A DNA stretch of 64,000 bases from Marinobacterium lacunae (GTDB lineage: Bacteria > Pseudomonadota > Gammaproteobacteria > Pseudomonadales > Balneatricaceae): contig NZ_JMQN01000021.1 in assembly GCF_000705555.1 (NCBI RefSeq), positions 1 through 64,000 on the forward strand. Reading direction: 5' to 3'. Of this stretch, positions 16,900-25,744 are shown piece by piece (position 1 is the first letter of the stretch; each line of letters begins with the position of its first letter). The position numbers were made by a program, and so were the translations under genes. The notes below the pieces were generated by a model, which made no database searches, was not told the DNA's origin, and saw nothing but the letters and a program-made list of their open reading frames with translations.

Positions 16900-18182
16900 C
16901 CTATCTGATGCTGTTCGGCGGCCTGCTGGCGATGGTGCTGATCAATGTGCCGATCGCCGTGGCGATCGGGGTGGTGGCGCTGATCGGAATGGTGCTGGCG
17001 CAGGGCAGTGATACCCTGCTCAATGTGCCGCTGACCCTGTTTGACGGTGCCACCAGCTTCCCGCTGCTGGCGATCCCGCTGTTCGTGTTGGCCGGCGAGC
17101 TGATGAACATCTCCAGTATCTCGCGCCGGCTGATCGACCTGGTGTCGGCGATGATCGGCTTCGTGCGCGGCGGGCTGGCGATGGTCAATATCGGCGTGTC
17201 GATGTTCTTCGCTGAAATCTCCGGTTCGGCGGTGGCCGACGTGGCCGCCACCGGCAGCGTGCTGATGCCGGCGATGAAGAAAAAGGGTTACAAGCCGGCC
17301 TTTGTGGCGGCGGTGACCTCGTCGTCTGCCTCGCTGGCGATCATCATTCCGCCGTCGATCTCGATGATCCTGTACGGGGCGATTGCCGATACCTCGATCG
17401 TCAAACTGTTCCTGGCCGGGGTGATCCCGGGTGTGCTCGGTGGTGGCTTGCTGATGGCGCTGTCCTACTACTTCGCCGTGCGCTACAACCTGCCGCGGGA
17501 AGAAGCGTTCAGCTTTAAAGTGCTGCGCCAGAAGCTGCGCGACGCCAGCTGGGCGCTGATGCTGCCGGTGATCATTCTGGGCGGGATCTTCGGCGGCGTG
17601 GTAACCGCCACCGAAGGCGCTGGCCTAGCGGTGGTGGCGGCGCTGTTCATCGGCTTCGTGGTGTACCGTGAGCTGACGCTGCAGCATCTCTACAAGTGTA
17701 TGGTGCGGGCTTCGGTGCAGACTGCAGCGGTAATGTTGCTGGTGGCCACCTCCGCGCTGCTGGGCCTGTACCTGACCGAGGCGCGTCTGCCGCAGGAGAT
17801 GGCCCAAGCTATCATCTCTGTCACGGACGATCAGATCGCGGTGCTGATGCTGTTGAACCTGCTGTTCTTCGTGCTGGGCATGTTCCTGCATGGCGCCGCC
17901 GCGATCATCCTAGTGGTGCCGATGGTACTGCCGCTGGTCCAGCAGGTGGGTATCGATCCGATCCACTTTGGCATTATCGTAACGTTGAATTTGGCGATCG
18001 GTCAGCAGACCCCGCCAGTGGCCAGCGTGCTGGCAACGGCCTGCTCCATTGCCAAGGTGGACATGTGGTCCACCACCCGCGCCAACCTGCCGTTCATCGG
18101 CGTGCTGATCGCGCTGTTGCTGCTGGTCACCTACGTGCCAAGCGTCTCACTGGGCTTGGTGAACTGGGTCTACGGTGGCTGA
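16896..18182 (+). CDS. dctM: TRAP transporter large permease DctM (set 3)
   Basis: A 428-residue polytopic DctM permease with EISGSAVADVAATGSVLMP, IIPPSISMILYG and a C-terminal QQTPPVASVLATAC region. It couples substrate entry to sodium. It is the last gene of the island and is followed at once by an intrinsic terminator. Confidence 0.93.
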   Translation: MTYLMLFGGLLAMVLINVPIAVAIGVVALIGMVLAQGSDTLLNVPLTLFDGATSFPLLAIPLFVLAGELMNISSISRRLIDLVSAMIGFVRGGLAMVNIGVSMFFAEISGSAVADVAATGSVLMPAMKKKGYKPAFVAAVTSSSASLAIIIPPSISMILYGAIADTSIVKLFLAGVIPGVLGGGLLMALSYYFAVRYNLPREEAFSFKVLRQKLRDASWALMLPVIILGGIFGGVVTATEGAGLAVVAALFIGFVVYRELTLQHLYKCMVRASVQTAAVMLLVATSALLGLYLTEARLPQEMAQAIISVTDDQIAVLMLLNLLFFVLGMFLHGAAAIILVVPMVLPLVQQVGIDPIHFGIIVTLNLAIGQQTPPVASVLATACSIAKVDMWSTTRANLPFIGVLIALLLLVTYVPSVSLGLVNWVYGG

Positions 18183-18215
18183 GTCTCCATCACCTCGCCT
18201 GAGGTGGCTCTCTTG

Positions 18216-18247
18216 GCCTTCCTGCAACTGCGCAGGAAGGCTTTTTT
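18216..18247 (+). terminator. Rho-independent terminator after dctM (set 3)
   Basis: GCCTTCCTGC (18216-18225) pairs with GCAGGAAGGC (18232-18241) around a 6-nt loop and is followed by six T (18242-18247). It closes the island transcript. Confidence 0.9.
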
Positions 18248-18627
18248 AAATCTATAGATTCTGAGTGATTTCTTTACCGAAATTTTCTCGCAAGAGCAGG
18301 ATATTCAGCTGTACTACCATCCACTTGAATTAGAAATCATTTGCTTCCAATTGGGGGTAACCCGACAAGTTTAGTCTGATATGGTTGGTGCGAGTCGAAT
18401 CGACGATGTGCCTGCGCTACCAGACTCCTGAATTGACCCTATTCCTCTAGACACATCAAAACCTCAGCATCGGTTATTTGTATGAGTAATGGGTGGCAGC
18501 TTTGTGCCTATAGCTCGCCTAGGGAACGTCACGCCTGATGTCGGCTTTGGGCCAATAACAGCCGGTACGGTAGCTCTTTCCACCATGTCAGCTAAGGTCG
18601 ATAGCCATGTACCTGCATCAGAACTCT
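18248..18627. other. Gap with a possible decayed tRNA fragment
   Basis: No protein-coding gene is supported. On the minus strand, 18384-18436 resembles scrambled tRNA pieces: a D-arm-like TCTGGTAGCGCAGG and a T-loop-like GATTCGACTCG, but no anticodon arm or acceptor stem can be drawn. It is best treated as a remnant or coincidence. The base composition is less GC-rich than the flanking genes. Confidence 0.3.
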
Positions 18628-19410
18628 TCAATTGGGCAGTGCGAGTCGCCGCTTTTGTACCTCGGGCGCACCCATGTCGGTTGGTACGGATTCCAAGCCT
18701 CCCTCAATTTCTGTAAACAACCCCTCTCTCGCTCTGAGGTAATACTGCTTGCCGGAAGAGCACTTCAGGCCTTTGTCATGTTTATGTTTTTCATATTGAT
18801 AGGCTTGGAGTCGGAGCTCGCCTTCAGGATGAACAATAAACAGATACGTGGCGTGATTGGTTGTTCCATATGGCTGGCCATCAACAACGATATTGACCGG
18901 CATTGAGGCCCACTTGGGTCGCGTGGATTCCAGATAGAGATAGACGGCACATTGCCCCGGCTCCACCTTGTATTGCTTGGCCTGCTCGTCAAGGGCGGTG
19001 GGGGCTGTCATCACGGGGTCTACAGGCGGTTCTGCGTACAACCACTGCATGTGGCAGATTCCGTTACTGAGGCAGCCATGGGCATCATCGTTGAACTCGT
19101 AGAAGATGACCTGATCAGCATCGTCAAACTGAACACCGAGCCATTCATAGTCCACTAGAACAGCGCTAGAGGTGCCGGCTATTACGCCCGCCCGCTCTCG
19201 CACGGTCGAATAGAACCAGAACCTTCCTCCCGATTTCACGGCCTTGGGTTGACCCAATAGACGGCGGACTCGCTGCCTGTCAGCGCCGGGAGTGCCGAGT
19301 TCTGCCAATCGATCAGCAGGGTAGGGCGCTGTACTTGGTATCGGAATGACAACACAGCCTGTCAACGTCGAGACCAGTACTGCTACAGACAACAAAAATG
19401 CGGTCTTCAT
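18628..19410 (-). CDS. Outer-envelope lipoprotein with SmpA-like and DUF2846-like parts
   Basis: A 260-residue predicted lipoprotein. The signal peptide ends in a lipobox, LTGC (Cys at residue 18). Residues 30-60 (PGADRQRVRRLLGQPKAV) resemble the SmpA/OmlA small-lipoprotein fold. The C-terminal half (about 130-230, AVYLYLESTRP ... VDGQPYG ... QYYLRA) resembles DUF2846, which binds no known ligand. ATG 19410 (MKTAFLL) is chosen over 19428 because it starts the signal peptide. It appears to be a single gene; codon use is less GC-biased than its neighbours. Function unknown. Confidence 0.72.
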   Translation of the reverse strand: MKTAFLLSVAVLVSTLTGCVVIPIPSTAPYPADRLAELGTPGADRQRVRRLLGQPKAVKSGGRFWFYSTVRERAGVIAGTSSAVLVDYEWLGVQFDDADQVIFYEFNDDAHGCLSNGICHMQWLYAEPPVDPVMTAPTALDEQAKQYKVEPGQCAVYLYLESTRPKWASMPVNIVVDGQPYGTTNHATYLFIVHPEGELRLQAYQYEKHKHDKGLKCSSGKQYYLRAREGLFTEIEGGLESVPTDMGAPEVQKRRLALPN

Positions 19411-19566
19411 CGATAATGAATTCAACACAGCGTGAGTGTTTGGACGATCTTGAAAGCTGACCGGAACCCTTTCTAGGTTAGGCCAAATTCAGTGCCGACG
19501 CTGGGGCAGCCATTTGTTGAAACTCGCGAGCGTCACAGAAGTAAGCCCGCTTATCAAGGCCGACAT

Positions 19567-20319
19567 TCAGTTGTTCGTGTTGAGGAAAGCCATGAAGGCG
19601 CTCTGGGCCTCGGGTGAGCTAAGGCGCTGTGCGAACAGTTTGGCTTCGGCATCAATCACGCTGTGCAGCTCGTCCCGTTGCTGGGCTTTCAGCATCTTTT
19701 TGCTGATGCGCACCGCATCGGGGGGGAGGGCTGCAATGGCGCTGGCGCGCGCAAGTGCCAGGTTTGCAAGGTCGGATGCGGTCACCACCTGATTAACCAG
19801 CCCTAACTGCATCGCCTCGGCGGCACCAAAGGGCTTGCCCTCTACGAGGAGTTCGAATGCCAGTCGCTGGCCGAGGCGCTGGGGCAGTAGCAGGCTGCTG
19901 CCGCCTTCGGGCACCAGGCCGAGCCGTACAAAGGGCATCTGGCATTTCAGGGTGTCGGCGGCGATAACGGTGTCACAGTGCAGCAGCACAGTGGTGCCGA
20001 TGCCGACGGCATCGCCGTGTACGGCGGCAAGCAGGGGTTTGGGGAAGTCCACCAAGGTGTGCAGAAAACGGATGATGATCTGCAACTGGCGTGGGTCCTG
20101 CGCACCGCTTAAGAAGTCCGCGATATCGTTTCCGGCGCAAAAGGCATCGCCTTCACCGCTGATCAGCAGCGCCCGGGTGGTGTCGTCCTCCGCGGCAGCG
20201 TTGAGCTGCTCGACCAACAGTGCATACATGTCGCGGGTCAGGGCGTTTTTCTTGTCGGGGCGATTGAGCCTTAGCTCAACAACGCCCAGTGTGTGGTCGA
20301 TCCGTTCGAGAATGGCCAT
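19567..20319 (-). CDS. Enoyl-CoA hydratase/isomerase family protein
   Basis: A 250-residue crotonase-fold enzyme. The oxyanion-hole residues lie in FCAGNDIADF and the GxG segment AVHGDAVGIGTT. At the usual catalytic-Glu site the sequence reads VRLGLVPEGGSSLLL, with one Glu present as in isomerases. It is likely a 2,3-enoyl-CoA hydratase or delta3-delta2 enoyl-CoA isomerase of beta-oxidation. ATG 20319 with GGAG five bases upstream is chosen; GTG 20325 overlaps the previous stop. Last gene of a five-gene minus-strand operon. Confidence 0.87.
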   Translation of the reverse strand: MAILERIDHTLGVVELRLNRPDKKNALTRDMYALLVEQLNAAAEDDTTRALLISGEGDAFCAGNDIADFLSGAQDPRQLQIIIRFLHTLVDFPKPLLAAVHGDAVGIGTTVLLHCDTVIAADTLKCQMPFVRLGLVPEGGSSLLLPQRLGQRLAFELLVEGKPFGAAEAMQLGLVNQVVTASDLANLALARASAIAALPPDAVRISKKMLKAQQRDELHSVIDAEAKLFAQRLSSPEAQSAFMAFLNTNN

Positions 20320-20321
20320 GT

Positions 20322-21302
20322 TCACTCCAGATACCCGGCGTTGTCCCGGTTAAATCCATTTACCGCGTCGCTGAACTCACGGCGCATACGCTGAATCAGC
20401 TCGGCTGTGTGAGGCAGGTCGTGGATTGATCCTACACCTTGCCCTGCGGACCAGATGGTTTTCCAGGCTCTGGCACCCTCTTTCGGGGCGGTCAGCTCTT
20501 TGCCGAGGTCTACCTCTTTGGTACCGGCCGAGTCGGAGTCGATGCCGGCTTCGGCAAGGCTCGGTTTCAGGAAGTTGGCGGGGATGCCCGATATCTTCGG
20601 TGTATAGACGATATCGGAGGCGCTGCACTCGGTAATCATCTGCTTGTAGCCATCGCTTGCGCGGCTTTCGCGGGTGTTGATAAAGCGCGTACCAGCATAG
20701 GCAAGATCGGCACCGAGCATACGGGCGGTGGCGATATCGCGTCCGCTGGATAGACAGCCAGAGAGTAGCACTGTGCCGGTGAAAAACTGGCGGATCTCGT
20801 TGATCAATGCGAAGGGGCTTAGCGTACCGGCGTGTCCGCCGGCACCGGCGCACACGGCGATCAGGCCATCGACGCCAGCCTCGGCCGCCTTGCGGGCGTG
20901 GCGGATGTTGGTCACATCGTGGAACACCAGCCCCCCGTAGCTGTGCACCGCATCCACCACTTCGCGCACAGCACCGAGCGAGGTGATCACCATCGGCACG
21001 CGGTGTTTGACGATCAGCTCCAGATCCTGACGCAGGCGTGGGTTGGTCTGATGCACAATCAGGTTCACGCCAAAGGGCGCCGAGGGTGTGGGGTGGTTTG
21101 CATCGTGTTCGGCCAGAGCACCTTCGATCTGGTTTAGCCACTGCTCGAACCCTTCGCTGGTGCGCTCGTTCAGGGCCGGGAAGGTGCCGATAACGCCGGC
21201 TTTGCAGGTTTCGATTACCAGCTCTGGCCCTGAGACCAGAAACATGGGGGCGGCGACCAGTGGCAGGCTCAGGCGGCCGTCGAATGCTGTTGGAATAGCC
21301 AT
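20322..21302 (-). CDS. Nitronate monooxygenase-family FMN protein
   Basis: A 326-residue TIM-barrel flavoprotein of the 2-nitropropane dioxygenase/nitronate monooxygenase family. Seen are LPLVAAPMFLVSGPEL at the N-terminus, VDGLIAVCAGAGGHAG (FMN phosphate region with the conserved His), and GADLAYAGTRFINT. Members oxidise propionate 3-nitronate or act as enoyl-ACP reductase-like or NADH:quinone reductases. Placement inside a fatty-acid operon hints at a fatty-acyl or quinone-linked role. It begins 4 bp after the DUF2889 gene. Confidence 0.85.
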   Translation of the reverse strand: MAIPTAFDGRLSLPLVAAPMFLVSGPELVIETCKAGVIGTFPALNERTSEGFEQWLNQIEGALAEHDANHPTPSAPFGVNLIVHQTNPRLRQDLELIVKHRVPMVITSLGAVREVVDAVHSYGGLVFHDVTNIRHARKAAEAGVDGLIAVCAGAGGHAGTLSPFALINEIRQFFTGTVLLSGCLSSGRDIATARMLGADLAYAGTRFINTRESRASDGYKQMITECSASDIVYTPKISGIPANFLKPSLAEAGIDSDSAGTKEVDLGKELTAPKEGARAWKTIWSAGQGVGSIHDLPHTAELIQRMRREFSDAVNGFNRDNAGYLE

Positions 21303-21306
21303 AACG

Positions 21307-21876
21307 TTAATGTCCTCGTTCTGACGCGTCCGTTTCCGGAATGTAGAGATGCGGTATATGTCGGCGGATCACCTCGCCGCTTTGCGACCAGCCGTGGCAG
21401 CTGTTGAGCATCACGTTCGAGGCTTGCTCTATGAGATCGTCCCGATCGCCGGGCCAGAGCGTCTGCACCGCAGTGGTGGCCAGCGGGATCAGCAGCTCGT
21501 TGAGATGGGTGCAGCCCTTGATGCCCCCGAGCAGCTCTTTGGTTTGGCGACTCCAGCCCGGGCCTATGCGGGTGCCTTCCAGTTGCCGGAAAGCCTCGGC
21601 GATTGCGGGGCAGGCGGGGAAGGGCGAGGCATCGATAGCCGCCTCCACCTGGTGAATGGTCAGCCGCTCGTCCAGCGTCAGACGCATCCACATATCATGA
21701 AATGGCTCGCCGGCGCTGACATAACCGCCGCCGCGGTATTCGTTATCCACATCGCGGGTTTTGGTGTCGGTCATTCGCGCTTCGATATCCCACAGGCCAT
21801 CGTCACGCTCGAAGCCGAGGCAGTGCACCTGCCGGGTGTGGATCTGGCGGCGGCGTGCCGGTTTAGTCAACGGCAT
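21307..21876 (-). CDS. DUF2889 family protein
   Basis: A 189-residue cytoplasmic protein matching DUF2889: RRQIHTRQVHCLGFERDDGLWDIEARMTDTK is the family's opening (shown split: RRQIHTRQVHC, GFERDDGLWDIEA), followed by EPFHDMWMRLTLD and GCTHLNEL. The conserved His, Cys and Asp residues could bind metal, but no reaction is known to me. It overlaps the end of the acyl-CoA ligase gene by 14 bp, so the two are coupled. Members recur beside acyl-CoA enzymes. Confidence 0.8.
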   Translation of the reverse strand: MPLTKPARRRQIHTRQVHCLGFERDDGLWDIEARMTDTKTRDVDNEYRGGGYVSAGEPFHDMWMRLTLDERLTIHQVEAAIDASPFPACPAIAEAFRQLEGTRIGPGWSRQTKELLGGIKGCTHLNELLIPLATTAVQTLWPGDRDDLIEQASNVMLNSCHGWSQSGEVIRRHIPHLYIPETDASERGH

Positions 21877-23557
21877 GGGTGGCCTCCTGCCGGTCGGTAA
21901 GTGGGCTGCCGGTTTTGAGCGCCCGGCGCATCACCTTGCCCACATTGGTTTTTGGTAGCTCGTCGGCCAGTTCAATCACCTTGGGGACTTTATAGCGGGT
22001 CAGACGCTCGCGGCACCAGCTGCGGATCGAGTCGATATCGAGCTGATCGTCCTTGCGCACCACCACCAATTTCACCACCTCGCCACAAGTGGGGTCGGGG
22101 ATGCCGATAGCGGCACACTCAACCACACCCGGGTGCGAGGTGACCACATCCTCAATCTCGTTGGGGTACACGTTAAAGCCCGAGACAATGATCATATCCT
22201 TGGAGCGGTCGACAATGCGCAGGTAGCCGTCCGGCTCGCGTACGGCGATATCGCCGGTCTTGAGAAAGCCGTCCGGGGTAAAACTGGCCCGGGTATCCTC
22301 AACACGCTGCCAGTAACCGGCCATCACCTGCGGCCCCCGGATGCACAGCTCACCGGCTTCGCCATCGGGCAGGGCCTGTCCATCCGGCCCGCGGATGCTG
22401 GTTTCGGTGGCCGGGATCGGCACGCCGATAGTGCCGACGCGTATGCCATGGGGCGGGTTGATCGCAACGGCAGGCGAGGTTTCGGTCAGCCCGTAAGCTT
22501 CGCAGATGGTGCAGCCGGTGACGCTCTGCCACTGTTTCGAGGCGGCGTTGGTCAGCGCCATGCCGCCTGACAAGGTAATCTTCAGTTTGTTGAAATTCAG
22601 TGTGCGGAAGGCGGCGTTGTTGCACAGGGCGATAAACAGGGTGTTCAGGCCCATAAAGGCGGTTGCCGGCCAGTTTTTCAGCTCTTTTACGAAGCCATTA
22701 ATATCGCGCGGGTCGGGAATCAGCACGCTGTGGCCGCCACTGGCGAGCACTACCTGGGAGACGGTAAATGCGTAGATGTGGTAAAGCGGCAGTGGTGCGA
22801 TCACCGTGTGGGACCAATCCTCGCCCACTGCTTCTATCACCCGTATCGCCTGCTGCATGTTGGATATCAGGTTGGCGTGGGTGAGCATGGCCCCTTTCGA
22901 CACACCGGTGGTGCCGCCTGTGTACTGCAGTGCAGCCAGATCGGACGGGCTGCGCTCGACAGGCGCAGGTGTGCGGTCGATATGCTTGAGCAGGGCGCTG
23001 CGCAGGCCGATGGCACCGGGCAGGCTGAAGGGCGGTTCCATCTTTTTGACGTACTTCACCGCCGCGTTGATCAGGTGGCGCTTGGCGAAACCGTGCAGGT
23101 CGCCAGCCTGAGTCAGAACGATGTGCCGGATATCGGTATCGGCCAGTATCGCCTGTGCCTTGTGCGCCATCGATTTGTGGATCACCAGCGCCTTGGCGCC
23201 GCTGTCGCGAAATTGATGCGCCATCTCGGCGGCGGTGTAGAGCGGGTTCGTGTTAACGATCACCAGTCCTGCGCGCAGTGCGCCAAAGGCCACCACCGGA
23301 TACTGAATAAGGTTGGGCAGTTGTATGGCGATGCGATCACCCGGTTTGAGATCGGTCTCGCGCTGCAAGTAGCAGGCAAACGCGCCCGAGAGGTGGTCGA
23401 GTTCGCGGTAGCTGAGAGTACGGCCAAAGCTGGTAAATGCCGGTTTATCAGCATAGCGCTGGCAGCTTGCGGCGAAGAATTCGGGGATGTTGCGGTAGCC
23501 CTCGGGATTGAGCTCCGCCGGAATGCTCTGTCCGGTGAGTAGTGGGTTGTCCATCAT
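21863..23557 (-). CDS. fadD: Long-chain fatty acid--CoA ligase
   Basis: A 564-residue adenylate-forming enzyme that activates fatty acids to acyl-CoA using ATP. The P-loop-like YTGGTTGVSKGAMLTH (about residue 213), the A5 motif YGLTETSP, the A7 motif KTGDIAV and the C-terminal KxxxGKV segment (PKTNVGKVMRR) are all present. Length matches FadD. It follows the acyl-CoA dehydrogenase gene by 80 bp with a CA-like motif in between. Confidence 0.92.
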   Translation of the reverse strand: MMDNPLLTGQSIPAELNPEGYRNIPEFFAASCQRYADKPAFTSFGRTLSYRELDHLSGAFACYLQRETDLKPGDRIAIQLPNLIQYPVVAFGALRAGLVIVNTNPLYTAAEMAHQFRDSGAKALVIHKSMAHKAQAILADTDIRHIVLTQAGDLHGFAKRHLINAAVKYVKKMEPPFSLPGAIGLRSALLKHIDRTPAPVERSPSDLAALQYTGGTTGVSKGAMLTHANLISNMQQAIRVIEAVGEDWSHTVIAPLPLYHIYAFTVSQVVLASGGHSVLIPDPRDINGFVKELKNWPATAFMGLNTLFIALCNNAAFRTLNFNKLKITLSGGMALTNAASKQWQSVTGCTICEAYGLTETSPAVAINPPHGIRVGTIGVPIPATETSIRGPDGQALPDGEAGELCIRGPQVMAGYWQRVEDTRASFTPDGFLKTGDIAVREPDGYLRIVDRSKDMIIVSGFNVYPNEIEDVVTSHPGVVECAAIGIPDPTCGEVVKLVVVRKDDQLDIDSIRSWCRERLTRYKVPKVIELADELPKTNVGKVMRRALKTGSPLTDRQEATHAVD

Positions 23558-23569
23558 CTACCTGATGTG

Positions 23570-23578
23570 TTGTTATTG
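23570..23578 (-). promoter_or_regulatory. CA-like motif before fadD
   Basis: The coding strand reads CAATAACAA, containing AATAACAA (AAnAAnAA), 13 nt before the fadD start. This is the type of site bound by Hfq/Crc in Pseudomonas. Confidence 0.4.
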
Positions 23579-23637
23579 GGCTGTCAGAGATGGAGCCGAG
23601 GGTGCCCGAAAAGAGGTGCACCGTCGGCGATTGTGGC

Positions 23638-25434
23638 TTAAAAGGCGAAGTGGTCTTCGTCCAGTGCCATCAGGTTATCCGAGCCGGACAGCATCGTCTC
23701 TACCAGTGAGCGTGTACGTGGCAGCATGCGCTCGAAGTAGAATCGGGCGGTGGTCAGCTTGGCGCGGTAGAAGGCGGCATCGCCACTGCCTTCGGCGAGT
23801 TTCTGCTGCGCTACCTGCGCCATGCGGGCCCAGAAGTAGGCCAGCGTCACGTAGCCTGAGTACATCAGGTAGTCCACCGAGGCGGCCCCTACCTCTTCTC
23901 GGTTCATCATCGCTTTCATGCCCAGTTGCTGGGTCAGCTCGCCCCACTCTTTGTTATGTTTCGCCAGCGGGCCCACAAAGGCGCGCATCTTCGGCTCATC
24001 GGCAGCGGCTTCACAGAATCTGTGGATCACTTTGGTGAAGGCCATAAGGGTTTTGCCTTCGCTCATCAGCACCTTACGGCCGAGCAGGTCCAGTGCCTGT
24101 ATCTGTGTGGTGCCCTCGTACAACATGGAGATGCGGCTATCACGCACGTTCTGCTCCATACCCCATTCACTGATGTAGCCGTGGCCGCCGTAGACCTGCA
24201 AACCGTGGTTGGCGCTCTCAAAGCCCAGCTCGGTGAGAAACGCCTTGGCGATGGGGGTCAGCAGGGCGAGCTGGGTATCGGCCAGCGCTTTCTCCTCTTC
24301 GCTTGCCAGTTTGACCTTGTCCACCAGCTGGGCGCAGTAGTAGATCAGCGCACGTCCGCCTTCGGCGATCGCTTTCTGCGTCAGCAGCATCTTGCGCACC
24401 TCTGGGTGCACAATGATGGGATCGGCGGCTTTGTCAGGCGCTGCCGGGCCGTTCAGTGCGCGCATCTGCAATCGCTCGCGGGCGTAGGTCAGGGAGTTCT
24501 GGAAGCCCCATTCGGCGTGCGCCAGCCCCTGCAATGCGGTACCAAGGCGTGCCGTGTTCATGAAGGTGAACATGCAGTTGAGCCCCTTGTTCGGCGGGCC
24601 GATCAGGTAGCCGGTGGCACCGTCGAAGTTCATCACGCAGGTGGAGTTGCCGTGTATCCCCATTTTGTGTTCAAGCGAGCCGCAGCTGACGGCGTTACGC
24701 TCACCAGCATCGCCTGACGCGGTGGGCATGAACTTGGGCACGATAAACAGCGAGATACCCTTGGTGCCCTCGGGTGCATCCGGCAGGCGCGCCAGCACAA
24801 TATGGATGATGTTGTCGGCCATGTCGTGTTCACCGGCCGAGATAAAGATCTTGGTACCGCTGATGCGGTAGCTGCCGTCGTCGTTTGGTTCGGCTTTGGT
24901 GCGCAACAGGCCAAGGTCGGTGCCGCAGTGGGGTTCGGTCAGGCACATGGTGCCGGTCCACTCACCGGACACCAGTTTGGTCAGGTAGGTTTGCTTCTGC
25001 TCGTCGGTGCCGTGCGCTTCCAGCGTGTTCATGGCACCGTGGCTAAGGCCCGGGTACATGCTCCAGGACCAGTTTGCGGTGCCCACCATCTCGTTGATGA
25101 CGATGCCGATCGATTCCGGCAGACCCTGGCCACCGAATTCGGGGCTGTGCGACAGCGACGGCCAGCCGCCCTCGACAAACTGCTGGTAGGCGTCACGAAA
25201 GCCCTCGGGGGTGGTGACTTCGCCATCCTTGAAGGTGCAGCCCTGCTGATCGCCGACGCTGTTCAGTGGTGAGAGTACACGCTCGGCGAAGCGCGCACCC
25301 TCTTCGATAATGGCGCTGACCATATCCGGGGTGGCGTCTTCGCAACCGGGCAGTGACTGGTAGTGCTGCTCCATCTGCAAAAGATCATTAAGCACGAACT
25401 GAATATCGCGTTGAGGTGCCTTGTATTCCGGCAT
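23638..25434 (-). CDS. Acyl-CoA dehydrogenase with C-terminal extension
   Basis: A 598-residue FAD-dependent acyl-CoA dehydrogenase that makes trans-2-enoyl-CoA. It has the N-terminal ACAD_N-type extension of this long subclass, the FAD/substrate motif MCLTEPHCGTDLG, the LGFESANHGLQVYGGHGYISE segment (in pieces: ANHGLQVYGG, HGYISEWGME), LYEGTTQIQALDL, and a C-terminal domain ending LDEDHFAF. It is the first gene of the operon with fadD, DUF2889, nmo-like and ech genes. Confidence 0.9.
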   Translation of the reverse strand: MPEYKAPQRDIQFVLNDLLQMEQHYQSLPGCEDATPDMVSAIIEEGARFAERVLSPLNSVGDQQGCTFKDGEVTTPEGFRDAYQQFVEGGWPSLSHSPEFGGQGLPESIGIVINEMVGTANWSWSMYPGLSHGAMNTLEAHGTDEQKQTYLTKLVSGEWTGTMCLTEPHCGTDLGLLRTKAEPNDDGSYRISGTKIFISAGEHDMADNIIHIVLARLPDAPEGTKGISLFIVPKFMPTASGDAGERNAVSCGSLEHKMGIHGNSTCVMNFDGATGYLIGPPNKGLNCMFTFMNTARLGTALQGLAHAEWGFQNSLTYARERLQMRALNGPAAPDKAADPIIVHPEVRKMLLTQKAIAEGGRALIYYCAQLVDKVKLASEEEKALADTQLALLTPIAKAFLTELGFESANHGLQVYGGHGYISEWGMEQNVRDSRISMLYEGTTQIQALDLLGRKVLMSEGKTLMAFTKVIHRFCEAAADEPKMRAFVGPLAKHNKEWGELTQQLGMKAMMNREEVGAASVDYLMYSGYVTLAYFWARMAQVAQQKLAEGSGDAAFYRAKLTTARFYFERMLPRTRSLVETMLSGSDNLMALDEDHFAF

Positions 25435-25458
25435 AGCCCATCCCTCTTGTTGGGGGTC

Positions 25459-25469
25459 TTCTTATTTTT
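25459..25469 (-). promoter_or_regulatory. CA-like motif before the acyl-CoA dehydrogenase gene
   Basis: The coding strand reads AAAAATAAGAA, with two overlapping AAnAAnAA matches, 25 nt before the ATG at 25434. It is a candidate Hfq/Crc site. Confidence 0.4.
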
Positions 25470-25535
25470 CCGCCTGAAATGGCGCGCTCTATGGGAGTAA
25501 GCATGGTTGATGGACTGCAATGCGCCAATGACAAA

Positions 25536-25600
25536 AGCGGCCAGTTTCGCTGGCAAAAACTGGCAGGCCGCTCATTACGTGAAATAGGGCGGCTTTTTTT
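25536..25600 (+). terminator. Strong hairpins ending in a T-run, no upstream plus-strand gene
   Basis: AGCGGCCAGTTT (25536-25547) can pair with AAACTGG...GGCCGCT (ends 25572). A second stem, GCCGC (25567-25571) with GCGGC (about 25589-25593), runs straight into TTTTTTT. On the plus strand this has the form of an intrinsic terminator, but the nearest upstream genes are on the minus strand. It may end a short unannotated RNA. Confidence 0.55.
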
Positions 25601-25744
25601 GAGGTGTGTTGTGCCTGTTTGTTATGACATTTTCGGTCAGATGAATATGTGCGAACGCCGGTGCATCACCTGCAGAATGGCCACTCGGGTCTATACTCTG
25701 GCTGTAACCCAAGCAAATGACCCACTGATGAGAGGGGCTTTGTT

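Noticed and set aside
18384-18436. A functional tRNA gene
   Set aside because: No acceptor stem or anticodon arm can be drawn; only isolated arm-like pieces are seen.
22730-23542. 270-codon plus-strand open frame
   Set aside because: Antisense to fadD; composition is that of a shadow frame.
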